From positions 2,852,001 to 2,916,000 of the forward strand of contig NZ_JAHLZZ010000001.1 in NCBI RefSeq assembly GCF_018967845.1: 64,000 bases of DNA. The letters run 5' to 3'. The position numbers were made by a program, and so were the translations under genes. The notes beneath the pieces are model-generated. The model had not been told where the DNA came from. It ran no database searches and worked only from the letters and a program-made list of their open reading frames with translations. The DNA comes from Hymenobacter siberiensis (GTDB lineage Bacteria; Bacteroidota; Bacteroidia; Cytophagales; Hymenobacteraceae). This document shows positions 40,051 through 51,110 of this stretch, in pieces (position 1 is the first letter of the stretch; each line of letters opens with the position of its first letter).

Positions 40051-40902
40051 ATGAATCCGACCGACCCGGCCGCCGATGCCATGCCCTTCGACCATCTGCA
40101 CCTCGATGGGCAGCCTCTGGCCTACCGGGTAGAGGGGGCGCCCGTGGCCGTGGCCAGCGAGCAGGTGCTGCTGGCCCACGACACCGACCTGAGTGCCCGC
40201 GCACCGTGGGCGGCGGCAGGCTTTGCCGTGGTGCCGGGCCTGTCCGGTGCCGCCCAACGGCAGCTGCAAGCGGGCCTGGCCGAGCTGTTGCGCGAAGCCC
40301 TGCGGGCCGCCGGCTGCCCCGTTGCCCCCGATTTCGACATCACGCAATACCACCACGCCGTGGGCGACGACGCTGCCCGCCACCTGGCCGTCATCGCCCA
40401 AACCAAAGCCTACGACCTGGCCCGCCTGCCCGTGGCCCCGGCCCTGCTGGAGCAGCTGGTGAGCGCGGCCTGCGGCCAACAAGTGCGGGCGCACAACCCG
40501 AACGTGAACGAGGCCGTGTTCCACCTGCGCATAGTGCGGCCCTACCGCTCCGACCAAAATCCTCTGCACCGTGACGCCTGGCTGCCGCGCTACCGCAACG
40601 CCCTGAACATTTACCTGCCCGTGGCGGGCAGCACCGCGCAGTCGTCGCTGGTGCTGGTGCCCGGCAGCCACCACTGGCCCGAAAGCGCCGTGGAGCGCAC
40701 GGCCGGCGGGGCCATTTACCACGGCGTGGCCTACACGGTGCCCGGCGTGCTACGCCCGGTGCGCCCGCTGCACCCCCTGCGCCCCAACCCCGGCCCCGAC
40801 GAGGTGCTGGTGTTTTCGCCCTACCTCCTGCACGGGGCCGCCGCCAACCTCAACGCCGATGCCACCCGGGTGTCGCTCGAAATGCGCTTCTGGCCCGCCT
40901 GA
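40051..40902 (+). CDS. PhyH-like Fe(II)/2-oxoglutarate oxygenase
   Basis: This 283-residue protein has the phytanoyl-CoA dioxygenase-like fold. The iron ligands are probably HRD (HxD) in PLHRDAWLPRYRNALNIYLP (first part) and His in YLLHGAAANLN, with RVSLEMRF holding the co-substrate arginine. VLVPGSHHWPES is also typical. It would hydroxylate or otherwise oxidise an unknown substrate, possibly the glycan lipid, given its place after the GT2 gene. It starts at ATG 40051, 58 bp after that gene. Confidence 0.8.
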   Translation: MNPTDPAADAMPFDHLHLDGQPLAYRVEGAPVAVASEQVLLAHDTDLSARAPWAAAGFAVVPGLSGAAQRQLQAGLAELLREALRAAGCPVAPDFDITQYHHAVGDDAARHLAVIAQTKAYDLARLPVAPALLEQLVSAACGQQVRAHNPNVNEAVFHLRIVRPYRSDQNPLHRDAWLPRYRNALNIYLPVAGSTAQSSLVLVPGSHHWPESAVERTAGGAIYHGVAYTVPGVLRPVRPLHPLRPNPGPDEVLVFSPYLLHGAAANLNADATRVSLEMRFWPA

Positions 40903-40947
40903 TGCCGCCGAACCAGCTTTCTTAGCGGCTTCATTCACTTTGCCGCC

Positions 40948-42615
40948 GTGCCGCATTCCGCCCGATTCACCGTTTTTATTCGCGTAGCGCTGCTCCCTTT
41001 GGCGCTGGTGGCCGCAACGGTGGCCGGCCTGGGCAGCTACTTCGAAGCCAGCGATGACTTGCTGCTGGCATGGCTGTTTTCGGGCGTCATTGCACTGCGG
41101 CCGGTGCCTTCGGTGCCGCTATATTTCCACGGGTTTGGGCATGCGCTGGCGGCCGCCTACACGGCCGTCCCCACCGTGCCGTGGTTTGGCCTGTTGCTGG
41201 GGGGAGGCCTGCTGTTGGCCACGGTGCTGACTTTCGCGGTGCTCGATAAGCTGCTGCGGCCGCGGTGGCGGGCCGAGGTCGTAACCCTGGCGCTGGTTGT
41301 GTTTTTTGGGCTGGCCTGGGTCGAGCACTGGCTGTGGTTTAGCTACGTGCGGGTGGCGCTGCTACTGGCCGGCGCGGCGGTGCTGTTCGCGGCGCAGCGG
41401 CCGGGAAGCCGGAAGGCCCTGGCAGTGGGTCTTGTGGGGCTGCTGGCCGCGTGGTGCATGCGGCCCAGCCTAGCCGTAATGGGGCTGGCGGTTGCCCTGC
41501 CGGCGGTGGTATGGCTGGCCGGCAGCTGGCGGCAGGCGCTGGCAACGTTGGCTGGCAGCGTTGCTGTGCTGGTGCTGGCCACCCTGCTGGCCGCCGCAGC
41601 TCAAACGCCCAACGAGGCCCACACCCAGGCCCGGGACCGTTATTTTGCCCGTATTCTCGATTTCGACCAGCTCCGGCCCCAGCCGCGCACGCCGGCCGAT
41701 AGCCTCGGCACGGCTGCCCTGAGCCTGTGGCTGATGGGCGACGCGACCGTGGTGAACGAGGAAATGTGCCAGCGGGCTTACCAGTTCGACGTGCGCGATT
41801 TTCTCACCCGGGAAGTGCCGGCCAAGCTGTACCTGCGCGCCGGCCTGCTGCTGCGCGACTATTTCCCGCTGTTGCTGGCCCTGGCGGCCACGGCTTTTGC
41901 CGCCGGGCGTCGGCCCGGGTTCGCGGTGGGCTTCTGGCTGGTGCAGGCGGCCTTTGCCGGGATGCTGGTTTTTTTGGCGGGCTGGCTCAAGCTGCCCCCG
42001 CGACTGGAGCTGCCCATTCTCGATTTCTGGTTGCTGGCCAATGGAGCGTTTCTGCTGAAGCCAACCGAGACTTCGGCGCGCCGGGCGATGCCGGCGTTCG
42101 TGTGGCCGGCCTTCGCCTTGGCCGGTGTGGTGGCGGGGCTGCTCTACGGGGCCAAAACCTGGCACCGCCACCAGGTCCTGAGCCAGGAGAGGCGCCAGCA
42201 CGAAAGCGGCCTGCGTTACATTCAGGCCCGGAGTGGCGGCTCGGTTCGCATATTGGCCGGCACCAACGATTTGCTGAAAAGTCTCTCGCCCTTTCGCGGT
42301 TATTCCCTCGGCCCCGGCCCGGTGCTGCTGCTCACCGGCTGGTCTTCGCACGATGCGTCCCAGGCCCGCCTGCGCCAGGCCCTTACCGGCACCACCGACC
42401 AGACCGAATGCCTCCGTCGGCTGGCCCGGCGGCCTACTTTTGGTGTGTCGCCCCAAGCGCTGTGGGTGCTCAGCCCCGAAACGGCGCACTGGCTCAGCCG
42501 CCGCTTCGGCCTGGACGGGCCGCGCCTGCTGCTCTACCCCGAAGCGGCCGCAATACCCTGCGGTCCCGACTCGTGGGTACGGGTGTACCACTTTCAGGGG
42601 CCGGATAATCCGTGA
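40948..42615 (+). CDS. Multi-pass membrane protein of unknown function
   Basis: This 555-residue protein starts at GTG 40948 (MPHSARFTVFIRVALLP) since no ATG precedes the first helix. It has about 9-10 hydrophobic segments in the first 420 residues and then a soluble C-terminal part of 130 residues. GSYFEASDDLLLAWLFSGV early on contains an acidic pair as in GT-C enzymes, so a glycosyltransferase is possible, but family identity is not established. It follows the PhyH-like gene by 45 bp and closes the plus-strand glycan set. Confidence 0.65.
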   Translation: MPHSARFTVFIRVALLPLALVAATVAGLGSYFEASDDLLLAWLFSGVIALRPVPSVPLYFHGFGHALAAAYTAVPTVPWFGLLLGGGLLLATVLTFAVLDKLLRPRWRAEVVTLALVVFFGLAWVEHWLWFSYVRVALLLAGAAVLFAAQRPGSRKALAVGLVGLLAAWCMRPSLAVMGLAVALPAVVWLAGSWRQALATLAGSVAVLVLATLLAAAAQTPNEAHTQARDRYFARILDFDQLRPQPRTPADSLGTAALSLWLMGDATVVNEEMCQRAYQFDVRDFLTREVPAKLYLRAGLLLRDYFPLLLALAATAFAAGRRPGFAVGFWLVQAAFAGMLVFLAGWLKLPPRLELPILDFWLLANGAFLLKPTETSARRAMPAFVWPAFALAGVVAGLLYGAKTWHRHQVLSQERRQHESGLRYIQARSGGSVRILAGTNDLLKSLSPFRGYSLGPGPVLLLTGWSSHDASQARLRQALTGTTDQTECLRRLARRPTFGVSPQALWVLSPETAHWLSRRFGLDGPRLLLYPEAAAIPCGPDSWVRVYHFQGPDNP

Positions 42616-42760
42616 TATTGAGGCTGAAAAGGCGCTTTTTAGGTGCCGAATCGGTCAAAATGCCATAATCTTATACCCGCCCCCCTACGGTTGGGTAAGA
42701 CCTTTGTTGCGCGAAAAGCGTTTCTTTAATTAACCCCTCACGCTTTTTTGCCCCATTTCC

Positions 42761-43741
42761 ATGCAAACCTCCATATCGACTACCCGCAGCGAAGTCCTGC
42801 AACAGATGGAAGGCTTCGTGAAATCGAACATGAGCACCTTCCTCAAAAGTGTGGAAGAAAGCTGGCAGCCCGCCGATTTCCTGCCTGATTCGCGCCGTGA
42901 CACGTTTTTTGACGAAGTAAAGGAGCTGCGCGAAAAAGCCGGTAGCCTCAGCTACGACCTGCTGGCCGTGCTTATCGGCGACACCATCACCGAGGAAGCC
43001 CTGCCCAACTACGAAGCCTGGTTCTACGAGCTTGATAACATTAACCGCGACCGCAACAACGGCTGGGCCGAGTGGATTCGGGGCTGGACGGCCGAGGAAA
43101 ACCGCCACGGCGACCTCCTCAACCGCTACCTCTACCTCAGCGGCCGCGTGAACATGCGCGAGTTTGAGGTGAGCACCCAGTTTCTCATCAATGACGCCTT
43201 CGACCTCGGCACGGCCAACGACCCGTACCGTGCCTTCGTGTACACCAGCTACCAGGAGCAGGCCACTAACATTTCGCACCGCCGCGTGGGCCAGCTGGCC
43301 CGCACCGCCGGCGACGACCAGCTCTCCAAAATCTGCGGCATGATTGCCGGCGACGAAAACCGCCACGCCCGCGTGTACAAGTCCTTCGTGACCGAGATTT
43401 TCAAGTACGACCCCTCGGAAATGATGCTGGCCTTCGAGGACATGATGCGCAAGAAAATTGTGATGCCCGCCCACTACATGCGCGAAATGGGCGTGGAGAT
43501 GGGTAAAACCTTCGGCCACTTCACCGATGCCGCCCAGCGTCTGGGCGTGTACACCAGCGCCGACTACACCGATATCCTCGATTCGCTCATTGCCGACTGG
43601 GATATTGAGCACCTCGGCGGCCTCACCGGCGAGGCCGAAAAAGCCCGCGACTACGTGATGGCCCTGCCCAACCGCCTGCGCCGCGTGAGCGACCGCATGG
43701 CCGTGCCCAAGCTTGAGTACAAGTTCAAGTGGATTTCGTAG
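42761..43741 (+). CDS. Acyl-ACP desaturase
   Basis: This 326-residue soluble di-iron enzyme introduces a cis double bond in acyl-ACP. Two EENRHG/DENRHA motifs (ENRHGDLLNRYL and GDENRHARVYK) supply the carboxylate and His ligands, as in stearoyl-ACP desaturases. The start MQTSISTTRSEVLQQMEG is normal for bacterial members, which lack a plastid transit peptide. A strong terminator follows at 43764-43801. It gives the cell an oxygen-dependent route to unsaturated fatty acids. It stands alone in transcription. Confidence 0.9.
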   Translation: MQTSISTTRSEVLQQMEGFVKSNMSTFLKSVEESWQPADFLPDSRRDTFFDEVKELREKAGSLSYDLLAVLIGDTITEEALPNYEAWFYELDNINRDRNNGWAEWIRGWTAEENRHGDLLNRYLYLSGRVNMREFEVSTQFLINDAFDLGTANDPYRAFVYTSYQEQATNISHRRVGQLARTAGDDQLSKICGMIAGDENRHARVYKSFVTEIFKYDPSEMMLAFEDMMRKKIVMPAHYMREMGVEMGKTFGHFTDAAQRLGVYTSADYTDILDSLIADWDIEHLGGLTGEAEKARDYVMALPNRLRRVSDRMAVPKLEYKFKWIS

Positions 43742-43763
43742 CATCGCGCTACTGCCTGAAAAT

Positions 43764-43801
43764 CAAAAAAAGCCGCTTTCCCTGTTGGGAAGCGGCTTTT
43801 A
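43764..43801. terminator. Intrinsic terminator (bidirectional)
   Basis: AAGCCGCTTTCCC pairs with GGGAAGCGGCTT around a short TGTT loop. A-run on the left and T-run on the right make it active for the desaturase gene and possibly for the DUF427 gene. Confidence 0.9.
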
Positions 43802-43885
43802 TCATTTGGCGATAGCTGCCCCAAAACCTAAATCAAAGCCAGCATTGGCCCGAGGTTCTGGTGTTCAGAGTAGTGTTGGCGGCGA

Positions 43886-44167
43886 TTATTTCTCCACTTT
43901 CACGCCTTTCCAGAAGGCGACGCGGCCGGCAATTTCCTTGGCGGCGTCCTTCGGCTCGGGGTAATACCAGGCGGCGTCTTTGTTCTTCTCACCGTTCACG
44001 CTCAGCGAGTAGTAGCTGGCGCGGCCTTTCCAGGGGCAGCTGGTTTGGGCCACGCTGTCCTCAAAAAACTCCTTTTTGATGGAATCGGCGGGGAAATAGT
44101 GGTTGTTTTCGACCACTACGGTGTTGTCGCTCTCGGCCACAACGGTGTTGTTCCAGATTGCTTTCAT
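43886..44167 (-). CDS. DUF427 family protein
   Basis: This 93-residue protein starts at ATG 44167 (MKAIWNNTVVAESDNT). The family pattern is clear: VVVENNHYFPADSI, then SCPWKGRASYYSLSVNG and AWYYPEPKDAAKEI, then VAFWKGVKVE. DUF427 is a small beta-rich fold of unknown function. The open frame begins four codons earlier in a repeat arm, but those codons are not part of the family. It is divergent from the VWA gene across a 31-bp-arm inverted repeat. Confidence 0.9.
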   Translation of the reverse strand: MKAIWNNTVVAESDNTVVVENNHYFPADSIKKEFFEDSVAQTSCPWKGRASYYSLSVNGEKNKDAAWYYPEPKDAAKEIAGRVAFWKGVKVEK

Positions 44168-44168
44168 T

Positions 44169-44353
44169 TCATTTAACAATTAAGATTTATCATTTAGCAC
44201 CTGACTGGTATCGGCTGGTGGCAAACGCTGAGCTGATAGATGGCCCAGCGGTGCTACTAATGAACATCCACGCTCGCTCAGGTGTTTGCAAACTACTACT
44301 CGAATGGTCCACGCCATACGATTGCTAAATGATAAATGTTAATTGTTAAATGA
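44169..44353. repeat. Inverted repeat in divergent promoter region (31-bp arms)
   Basis: Arms 44169-44199 and 44323-44353 pair with one mismatch around a 123-nt loop (TCATTTAACAATTAAGATTT on the left). Both arms abut gene starts, so ribosome-binding and promoter sequences of the DUF427 and VWA genes lie in or beside the repeat. The arms resemble those at 35069-35150. Confidence 0.88.
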
Positions 44354-44354
44354 C

Positions 44355-45458
44355 ATGGTTGGCTTCCGCTTCCGCGATTTTGTTCCCGAAGACCAGCCCG
44401 AAAAGGGCTTTGAGTCGTTATTTAAGCTGTTCATGCAGCTCGTTACCATCACCTCCGGCGACGTAGGCGAGGCCCTGCAATGGCTCAATGAGCTCGACAA
44501 GCAGTACGGCCTCACCGACGACAACTACGGCATGGGTAATTTCATCGATGACCTGAAGAAAAAAGGCTACATTGATGAAAATGAACAAGCTAAGGGCGAA
44601 TTCAAGATTACGCCCAAAACCGAGCAGGGCATCCGTAAGAGCGCGCTGGAGGAGATTTTTGGCAAGCTCAAAAAGAGCAGTACCGGCAACCACCGCACGC
44701 CCCACACCGGGCAGGGCGACGAGCAGAGCACCGACCTGCGCGAGTTCCGCTTCGGCGATTCGATGGAGTCGATTCAGATGACCGAGTCTATCCGCAATGC
44801 CCAGCTGAACCACGGCATGGAAAGCGACGAGTTTATGCTGACCGAAGGCGACCTCGAAGTGCGCGAAAACGAGCATAAGTCCCAGACCAGCACCGTGCTG
44901 ATGATTGATATCTCGCACTCGATGATTCTCTACGGCGAGGACCGCATCACGCCGGCCAAGAAGGTGGCCATGGCCCTGGCCGAGCTCGTGAAGCAGAAGT
45001 ATCCCAAGGATTTTCTCGATGTAATTGTGTTCGGCAACGATGCCTGGCAGATTGAAATTAAGGACCTGCCGTACCTGCAAGTTGGGCCGTACCACACCAA
45101 TACCGTGGCTGGCCTGGAGCTGGCCATGGACCTGCTCCGCAAGCGCAAAACGCCCAATAAGCAGATTTTCATGATTACCGACGGCAAGCCCACTTGCCTG
45201 AAAGAAGCCGGCGGCTATTATAAAAATAGCTTCGGCCTCGACCGCAAAGTGGTGAACAAGACCCTGAACCTGGCTGCCGCCGCCCGCCGCGTCAAAATCC
45301 CCATCACTACGTTCATGATTACCTCCGACCCGTACTTGCAGAAGTTCGTGGAGGAATTCACGGAGGTTAACCAGGGCAAGGCGTATTATTCGGGCCTGAA
45401 AGGGTTGGGCCACCTGGTGTTCGAAGACTACAAGAAAAACCGGCGCAAGACGCTGTAA
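44355..45458 (+). CDS. VWA domain protein paired with AAA+ ATPase
   Basis: This 367-residue protein starts at ATG 44355 (MVGFRFRDFVPEDQPEKG). The C-terminal half is a von Willebrand A domain with the MIDAS motif DISHS in VLMIDISHSMILYG, and later VIVFGND and MITDGKPT. The N-terminal half is mostly helical. The downstream gene is an AAA+ ATPase of the magnesium-chelatase/MoxR kind. VWA plus MoxR-type pairs act as metal-insertion or chaperone complexes, but here no cofactor gene is nearby. Confidence 0.85.
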   Translation: MVGFRFRDFVPEDQPEKGFESLFKLFMQLVTITSGDVGEALQWLNELDKQYGLTDDNYGMGNFIDDLKKKGYIDENEQAKGEFKITPKTEQGIRKSALEEIFGKLKKSSTGNHRTPHTGQGDEQSTDLREFRFGDSMESIQMTESIRNAQLNHGMESDEFMLTEGDLEVRENEHKSQTSTVLMIDISHSMILYGEDRITPAKKVAMALAELVKQKYPKDFLDVIVFGNDAWQIEIKDLPYLQVGPYHTNTVAGLELAMDLLRKRKTPNKQIFMITDGKPTCLKEAGGYYKNSFGLDRKVVNKTLNLAAAARRVKIPITTFMITSDPYLQKFVEEFTEVNQGKAYYSGLKGLGHLVFEDYKKNRRKTL

Positions 45459-45472
45459 AATCATCTTTTTTG

Positions 45473-45575
45473 TTGTGCTGACGAAGGAGGCATCTTATCA
45501 CGGTTGCTTTTGTCAGCTTATACTATTTCAAACGGCGCGGACGTGATAAGGTCTTTCGCGCGGCTCAGGATGACA
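45473..45575. repeat. Degenerate palindromic element between VWA and AAA+ genes
   Basis: The right side CGTGATAAGGTCTTTCGCGC continues to GGCTCAGGATGACAA, which is a typical arm of the GTCATCCTGAG type. The left side (GACGAAGGAGGCATCTTATC) pairs only in part. The element lies within what is otherwise a two-gene set. Confidence 0.55.
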
Positions 45576-45588
45576 ATTATCCCCCTTC

Positions 45589-47136
45589 ATGTCCCACGAC
45601 CAGCTTCCAACCAACCACTCCGCCCACATCACCACCCTCGGCCAGCTGAAAAAATCTGGCTACAAGCCCCGCACCGTGAAAGCCGAGCTGCGGGAAAACC
45701 TCATCCGCAAGCTCCGCCTGAAGGAGGACGTGTTTCCCGGCATTTTCGGCTACGATGAAACCGTGATTCCAGAGTTGCAGCGCGCCATTCTGGCCGGGCA
45801 CCATATCAACCTGCTTGGCCTGCGCGGCCAGGCCAAAACCCGCATTGCGCGTCTGCTCATCAATTTGCTTGATGAGTACATGCCCGTGGTGGCCGGCTCT
45901 GAGCTGAACGACGACCCGCTGCAGCCGTTGTCGGTGTTCGCCAAAAACCTGATTGCTGAGCACGGCGACGACACGCCCGTGACCTGGATGCACCGCAACG
46001 ACCGGTACACCGAGAAGCTGGCCACGCCCGACGTATCGGTGGCCGACCTCATCGGCGACGCCGACCCCATCAAAGCCGCCACGCTGAAACTACCTTACAG
46101 CGATGAGCGGGTGATTCACTTCGGCCTGATTCCGCGGGCGCACCGGGGCATTTTCGTGATTAACGAATTGCCCGATTTGCAGGCGCGCATTCAGGTGTCG
46201 CTGTTCAATATTCTGCAGGAGGGCGATATTCAGATTCGCGGTTTCAAGGTGCGGCTGCCGCTCGATATCCAGTTCGTGTTCACCGCCAACCCGGAGGACT
46301 ACACCAACCGGGGCAGCATCGTGACGCCGCTCAAGGACCGGATTGATGCCCAGATTATCACCCACTACCCCAAGTCGATTGAAATCGGCAAGCGCATCAC
46401 CAAGCAGGAAGCCCGCATTAAAGATGAGCAGAAGGGCATGGTGACCAGCAACGAGGTAATCCACGACCTCGTGGAGCAGGTGGCCGTAGAGGCCCGCGGC
46501 TCCGAGTTCGTGGACGCCAAGTCGGGCGTGTCGGCCCGCCTCACCATCTCGGCCTACGAGCAGGTGATTGCCGGGGCTGAGCGCCGCGCCTTGGTGAATG
46601 GCGAAGCCAACACCTACGTGCGCCTGGGCGACTTCATTTCGGCCGTGCCCGCCGTGACGGGTAAGGTGGAGCTGGTGTACGAAGGCGAGCAGGAGGGTGC
46701 GGGCATAGTGGCCGAGAAGCTGATGGGTAAGGCCATCCGCACGCTGTTCCTGAACTACTTCCCCGACCCCGACAAGAGCAAGAAGCTCAAGAACCGCCCC
46801 TCGCCCTACAAGGCCATTCAGGAGTGGTTCGGCAACGGTCACACGCTGGATTTGCTGCACGACGCCAGCACCGAGGACTACAAGCACGCGCTCGACCTGG
46901 TGCCCGGCCTGCGCGACATCGTGACCGAGCTGCACCCCAACGAAACGCCCGAGCACACTTATTTCCTCATGGAATTCCTGCTCCACGGCCTGAGCGAGCA
47001 CAGCCTGATTTCGCGCAACCGCCTCACGGCCGGCGCGCAGTTCAAGGATTTGCTGTCGTCGATGTTCACCATGCCCACCTTCGGCGAGGATGAGGACGAC
47101 GAGGACGAGGAGGAAAAGCCGCGCAAGCGCCGGTAA
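45589..47136 (+). CDS. AAA+ ATPase, magnesium chelatase/MoxR-like
   Basis: This 515-residue protein has an AAA+ core with an atypical P-loop GLRGQAKTR (Ala in place of the Gly before Lys) and Walker B GIFVINELPDL, where Asn replaces the usual Asp. The arginine-finger and sensor regions are present (FVFTANPEDYTNRGSIVTPL, KDRIDAQI). A C-terminal helical tail ends in an acidic run (EDEDDEDEEEKPRKRR). Relatives in other bacteria also show the INELPDL form, so it is likely active. It follows a VWA gene, as in ChlI/ChlD or RavA/ViaA pairs. Target unknown. Confidence 0.85.
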   Translation: MSHDQLPTNHSAHITTLGQLKKSGYKPRTVKAELRENLIRKLRLKEDVFPGIFGYDETVIPELQRAILAGHHINLLGLRGQAKTRIARLLINLLDEYMPVVAGSELNDDPLQPLSVFAKNLIAEHGDDTPVTWMHRNDRYTEKLATPDVSVADLIGDADPIKAATLKLPYSDERVIHFGLIPRAHRGIFVINELPDLQARIQVSLFNILQEGDIQIRGFKVRLPLDIQFVFTANPEDYTNRGSIVTPLKDRIDAQIITHYPKSIEIGKRITKQEARIKDEQKGMVTSNEVIHDLVEQVAVEARGSEFVDAKSGVSARLTISAYEQVIAGAERRALVNGEANTYVRLGDFISAVPAVTGKVELVYEGEQEGAGIVAEKLMGKAIRTLFLNYFPDPDKSKKLKNRPSPYKAIQEWFGNGHTLDLLHDASTEDYKHALDLVPGLRDIVTELHPNETPEHTYFLMEFLLHGLSEHSLISRNRLTAGAQFKDLLSSMFTMPTFGEDEDDEDEEEKPRKRR

Positions 47137-47177
47137 TCCCCGCCGTAGCGCGGACTTTCAGTTCGCGCCGAAATACG

Positions 47178-47216
47178 AAAACGCCCCGCGTACCAATTGG
47201 TGCGCGGGGCGTTTTT
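47178..47216. terminator. Intrinsic terminator after AAA+ gene
   Basis: AAACGCCCCGCGTACCAA pairs with TTGGTGCGCGGGGCGTTTTT. A small GTAGCGCGGACTTTCAGTTCGC repeat (given in two parts, GTAGCGCGGACTT and TCAGTTCGC) precedes it at 47144-47166. Confidence 0.9.
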
Positions 47217-47268
47217 GCGTGTCGAGTCTTCGCGCTGATGCCAAGAAGGGTGCATCTTTACGGTGTTT

Positions 47269-47664
47269 ATGAGGCCTCCCTCCCGACTTTTTTGCTCCCG
47301 TCCGGTGATGATGGGCCTGTTGCTGCTGGCGCTGCTGCCCTTTCTGGGGCTAATGCTATTTGCCCAGCCCGCCATCGATGACTTCGACAACGCTGCCACT
47401 GTCGCCAAGCTGGGGCGTTGGGGAGCGCAGCGGTACTGGTACTGGTACTCGCACTGGTCGGGACGCTTTGTAGCTATTGGCGTATCTACGCTGCTCAATC
47501 CGTTGTCATATGGACCGCGCCATGGGGCTGCGCCGGCGGGGCTATGGGCGTTACGTGGGGTGTTGCTGGCGCTAGGGCTAGCCTTAATAGGTGCCTTGCA
47601 GAAGCTGTTGCGGGCCGTGGAACTGGCTCTAGCCCCCGCGCAGATGGGCCCGCCCGTGGAATGA
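47269..47664 (+). pseudogene. Multi-pass (DUF6056-like) protein, N-terminal part before frame change
   Basis: This frame gives 131 residues from ATG 47269: a first membrane helix (MMGLLLLALLPFLGLMLF), then DDFDNAATVAKLGRWG and YSHWSGRFVAIGVST. It stops at TGA 47662-47664. The next part continues in another frame from ATG 47661 (ATGA overlap). The two together have the layout of one DUF6056-like membrane protein of about 510 residues, so a one-base frameshift is likely. Two coupled half-genes cannot be excluded. Confidence 0.6.
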
Positions 47665-48809
47665 GCTGGGCGCTAGCTATGGCCGTGGGCGTATTGGCGC
47701 TGAATGCGCTGCCCGAGCCGTTTACGCTACTTTTCTGGTACAGCGGGGCGGTAAATTATATGCTCCCGCTAGTGCTTACGTTGGGTTTTGCCGCCGCCGC
47801 GCTCCGGGCGAGGCAGTTGCTCCCGGGGGCACCTTATCGGCGGCGCTGGGCCAGCGTGGCTACGGTGTGTTTGGTAGGGGCCGTGGGCGGTGGCGAAGTG
47901 GCCATGCTATGCTGCGGCGTGCTGCTGGCTGGGCTGGGGGCTTGGCCCTGGGCCAGCGGTATGCCTGCGCCAGTCGGTTTTCGGGGGCTGTGGATGGTAT
48001 GGGGCGGCGCGTTTCTCCTTACGGCGGGGCTGCTTGTCGGCGCTCCCGGCAACCGGCAGCGCCACGGCATGGCCGCCCCCGATGCGGCCGGGCCTTATCA
48101 CCGCTGGGTACTGCTGGCTCCGCGCACGGCCCTCGCGGCGGCACGCATGACGGCTCGCCCACCGGTGGCCGGGGCCGCGTTGGTGCTGGCTGCTGCCGTG
48201 CTGCTCACTTCGGCCGGGCAGGTTCGCCCGCGTCCCCGGCGGCGGGAGTTGGTACTGGTGCTGGCGGGTTACATCCTGTTGAACTGCGCCGGAGTAGCCT
48301 TCCTGAAGGCATTTTTTATGCACGATAAATGGGTGGAAGCCATGCCCGACCGGGTAGTTAATGTGCTGGTGGTGCAGTTGCTAGTGTCGACTAAGGTGCT
48401 GGCAATGTGGGTCCGGCAGTGGGCATCGGCCGGGCCCGGTCGGCTGCGTGGGCAGGCCGCTACGCTCACGCTTACGGGGCTGGCGCTGGTACTACTGCTC
48501 ACGGGCCAAGCCCGCCGCGCCTGGCAGGAACTGCTGTTCATGGCCCCCGACTATGCGTTGCAAATGCAGGCTCGCTACGAGCGGCTGGCGGCTGTCAGCC
48601 GCCGAGGTGGGGCCGAAGCGGTGCTGCCGCCTTTGCAGTTGCCGCGAGCTATGGGCTTGCTCGCCCCCATTCCATCGGCTCGGCAGCGCGCAGATGTCCA
48701 CGTAGAGTTGTTTGAGGATGCTGGGCAGAAGAATAATTTGTTTCTGGCGCACTACTACAAAATTGCCCGCGTCCGGCTGTCGGGGCCGCCGCCGCTGCCG
48801 ACGCAATAA
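47661..48809 (+). pseudogene. Multi-pass (DUF6056-like) protein, C-terminal part after frame change
   Basis: This frame gives 382 residues from ATG 47661 (MSWALAMAVGVLALNALP), with FTLLFWYSGAVNYMLPLVLT as the family-typical segment and about six more hydrophobic segments. It ends AHYYKIARVRL plus a proline-rich tail. The C-terminal 100 residues look soluble. It should be read together with 47269-47664. An open frame continues upstream of 47661 in this register but that part is out of register with the N-terminal protein sequence. Confidence 0.6.
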
Positions 48810-48837
48810 TGCAGTTATACTCCTGAAATACCGAAGC

Positions 48838-48926
48838 TGTTTAGAAAGTCACAAAAGGTACTCAAACGGTCATGCAGCGCGCAGCGGAGCATGACCGTTT
48901 GAGCACCTTTTGTGACTTTCTAAACA
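48838..48926. repeat. TGTTTAG-type palindromic element (38-bp arms)
   Basis: Arms 48838-48875 and 48889-48926 pair with one mismatch. The arms read TGTTTAGAAAGTCACAAAAG then GTACTCAAACGGTCATGC. It is nearly identical to 55850-55938 and related to 27247-27346. A terminator follows directly. Confidence 0.93.
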
Positions 48927-48931
48927 ACTCC

Positions 48932-48963
48932 AAAAAAAGGCGGACCGAATGGGTCCGCCTTTC
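48932..48963. terminator. Intrinsic terminator between convergent genes
   Basis: AAAGGCGGACC pairs with GGTCCGCCTTT around GAATG. It is flanked by A-run and T-run and serves the convergent membrane-protein and amylase genes. Confidence 0.85.
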
Positions 48964-48986
48964 TAATGTGTCGCAAAAGCCAGGCC

Positions 48987-50804
<1,818 letters not shown>

Positions 50805-51110
50805 AAAGTGGTGGGAATTGGAGTGTGAAGCCGAAAGGCACAGCGCCGGCTAAACCCTATTAAAGTATAGGACTTTGGCATTTGCACTCCTGCTAATTTA
50901 CCCCCACAATCGATGCCGAAAATTGTATTTCACTCCAAAGCGCAACGATTTAGCATGATAATATCATAAAAATAATATCTAAAAAAATTAAATAATGCAA
51001 AAGTTTGCCCAAAACATGGGCCTTGTTTAAAATATTTTCAACATATCCGGCTCCGGCGGTGCCGGGCTGCCCGGGTGGTAAGTGCTGCGGCCCGGCGGGC
51101 GGTGCTGGCC
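50805..51110. other. AT-rich intergenic region
   Basis: This 306-bp gap is AT-rich from about 50860 to 51045, unlike the GC-rich genes around it. It should hold the promoter of the amylase gene (minus strand). A GC-rich inverted stretch near 51047-51110 may terminate the M14 peptidase gene. No gene is supported. Confidence 0.4.
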
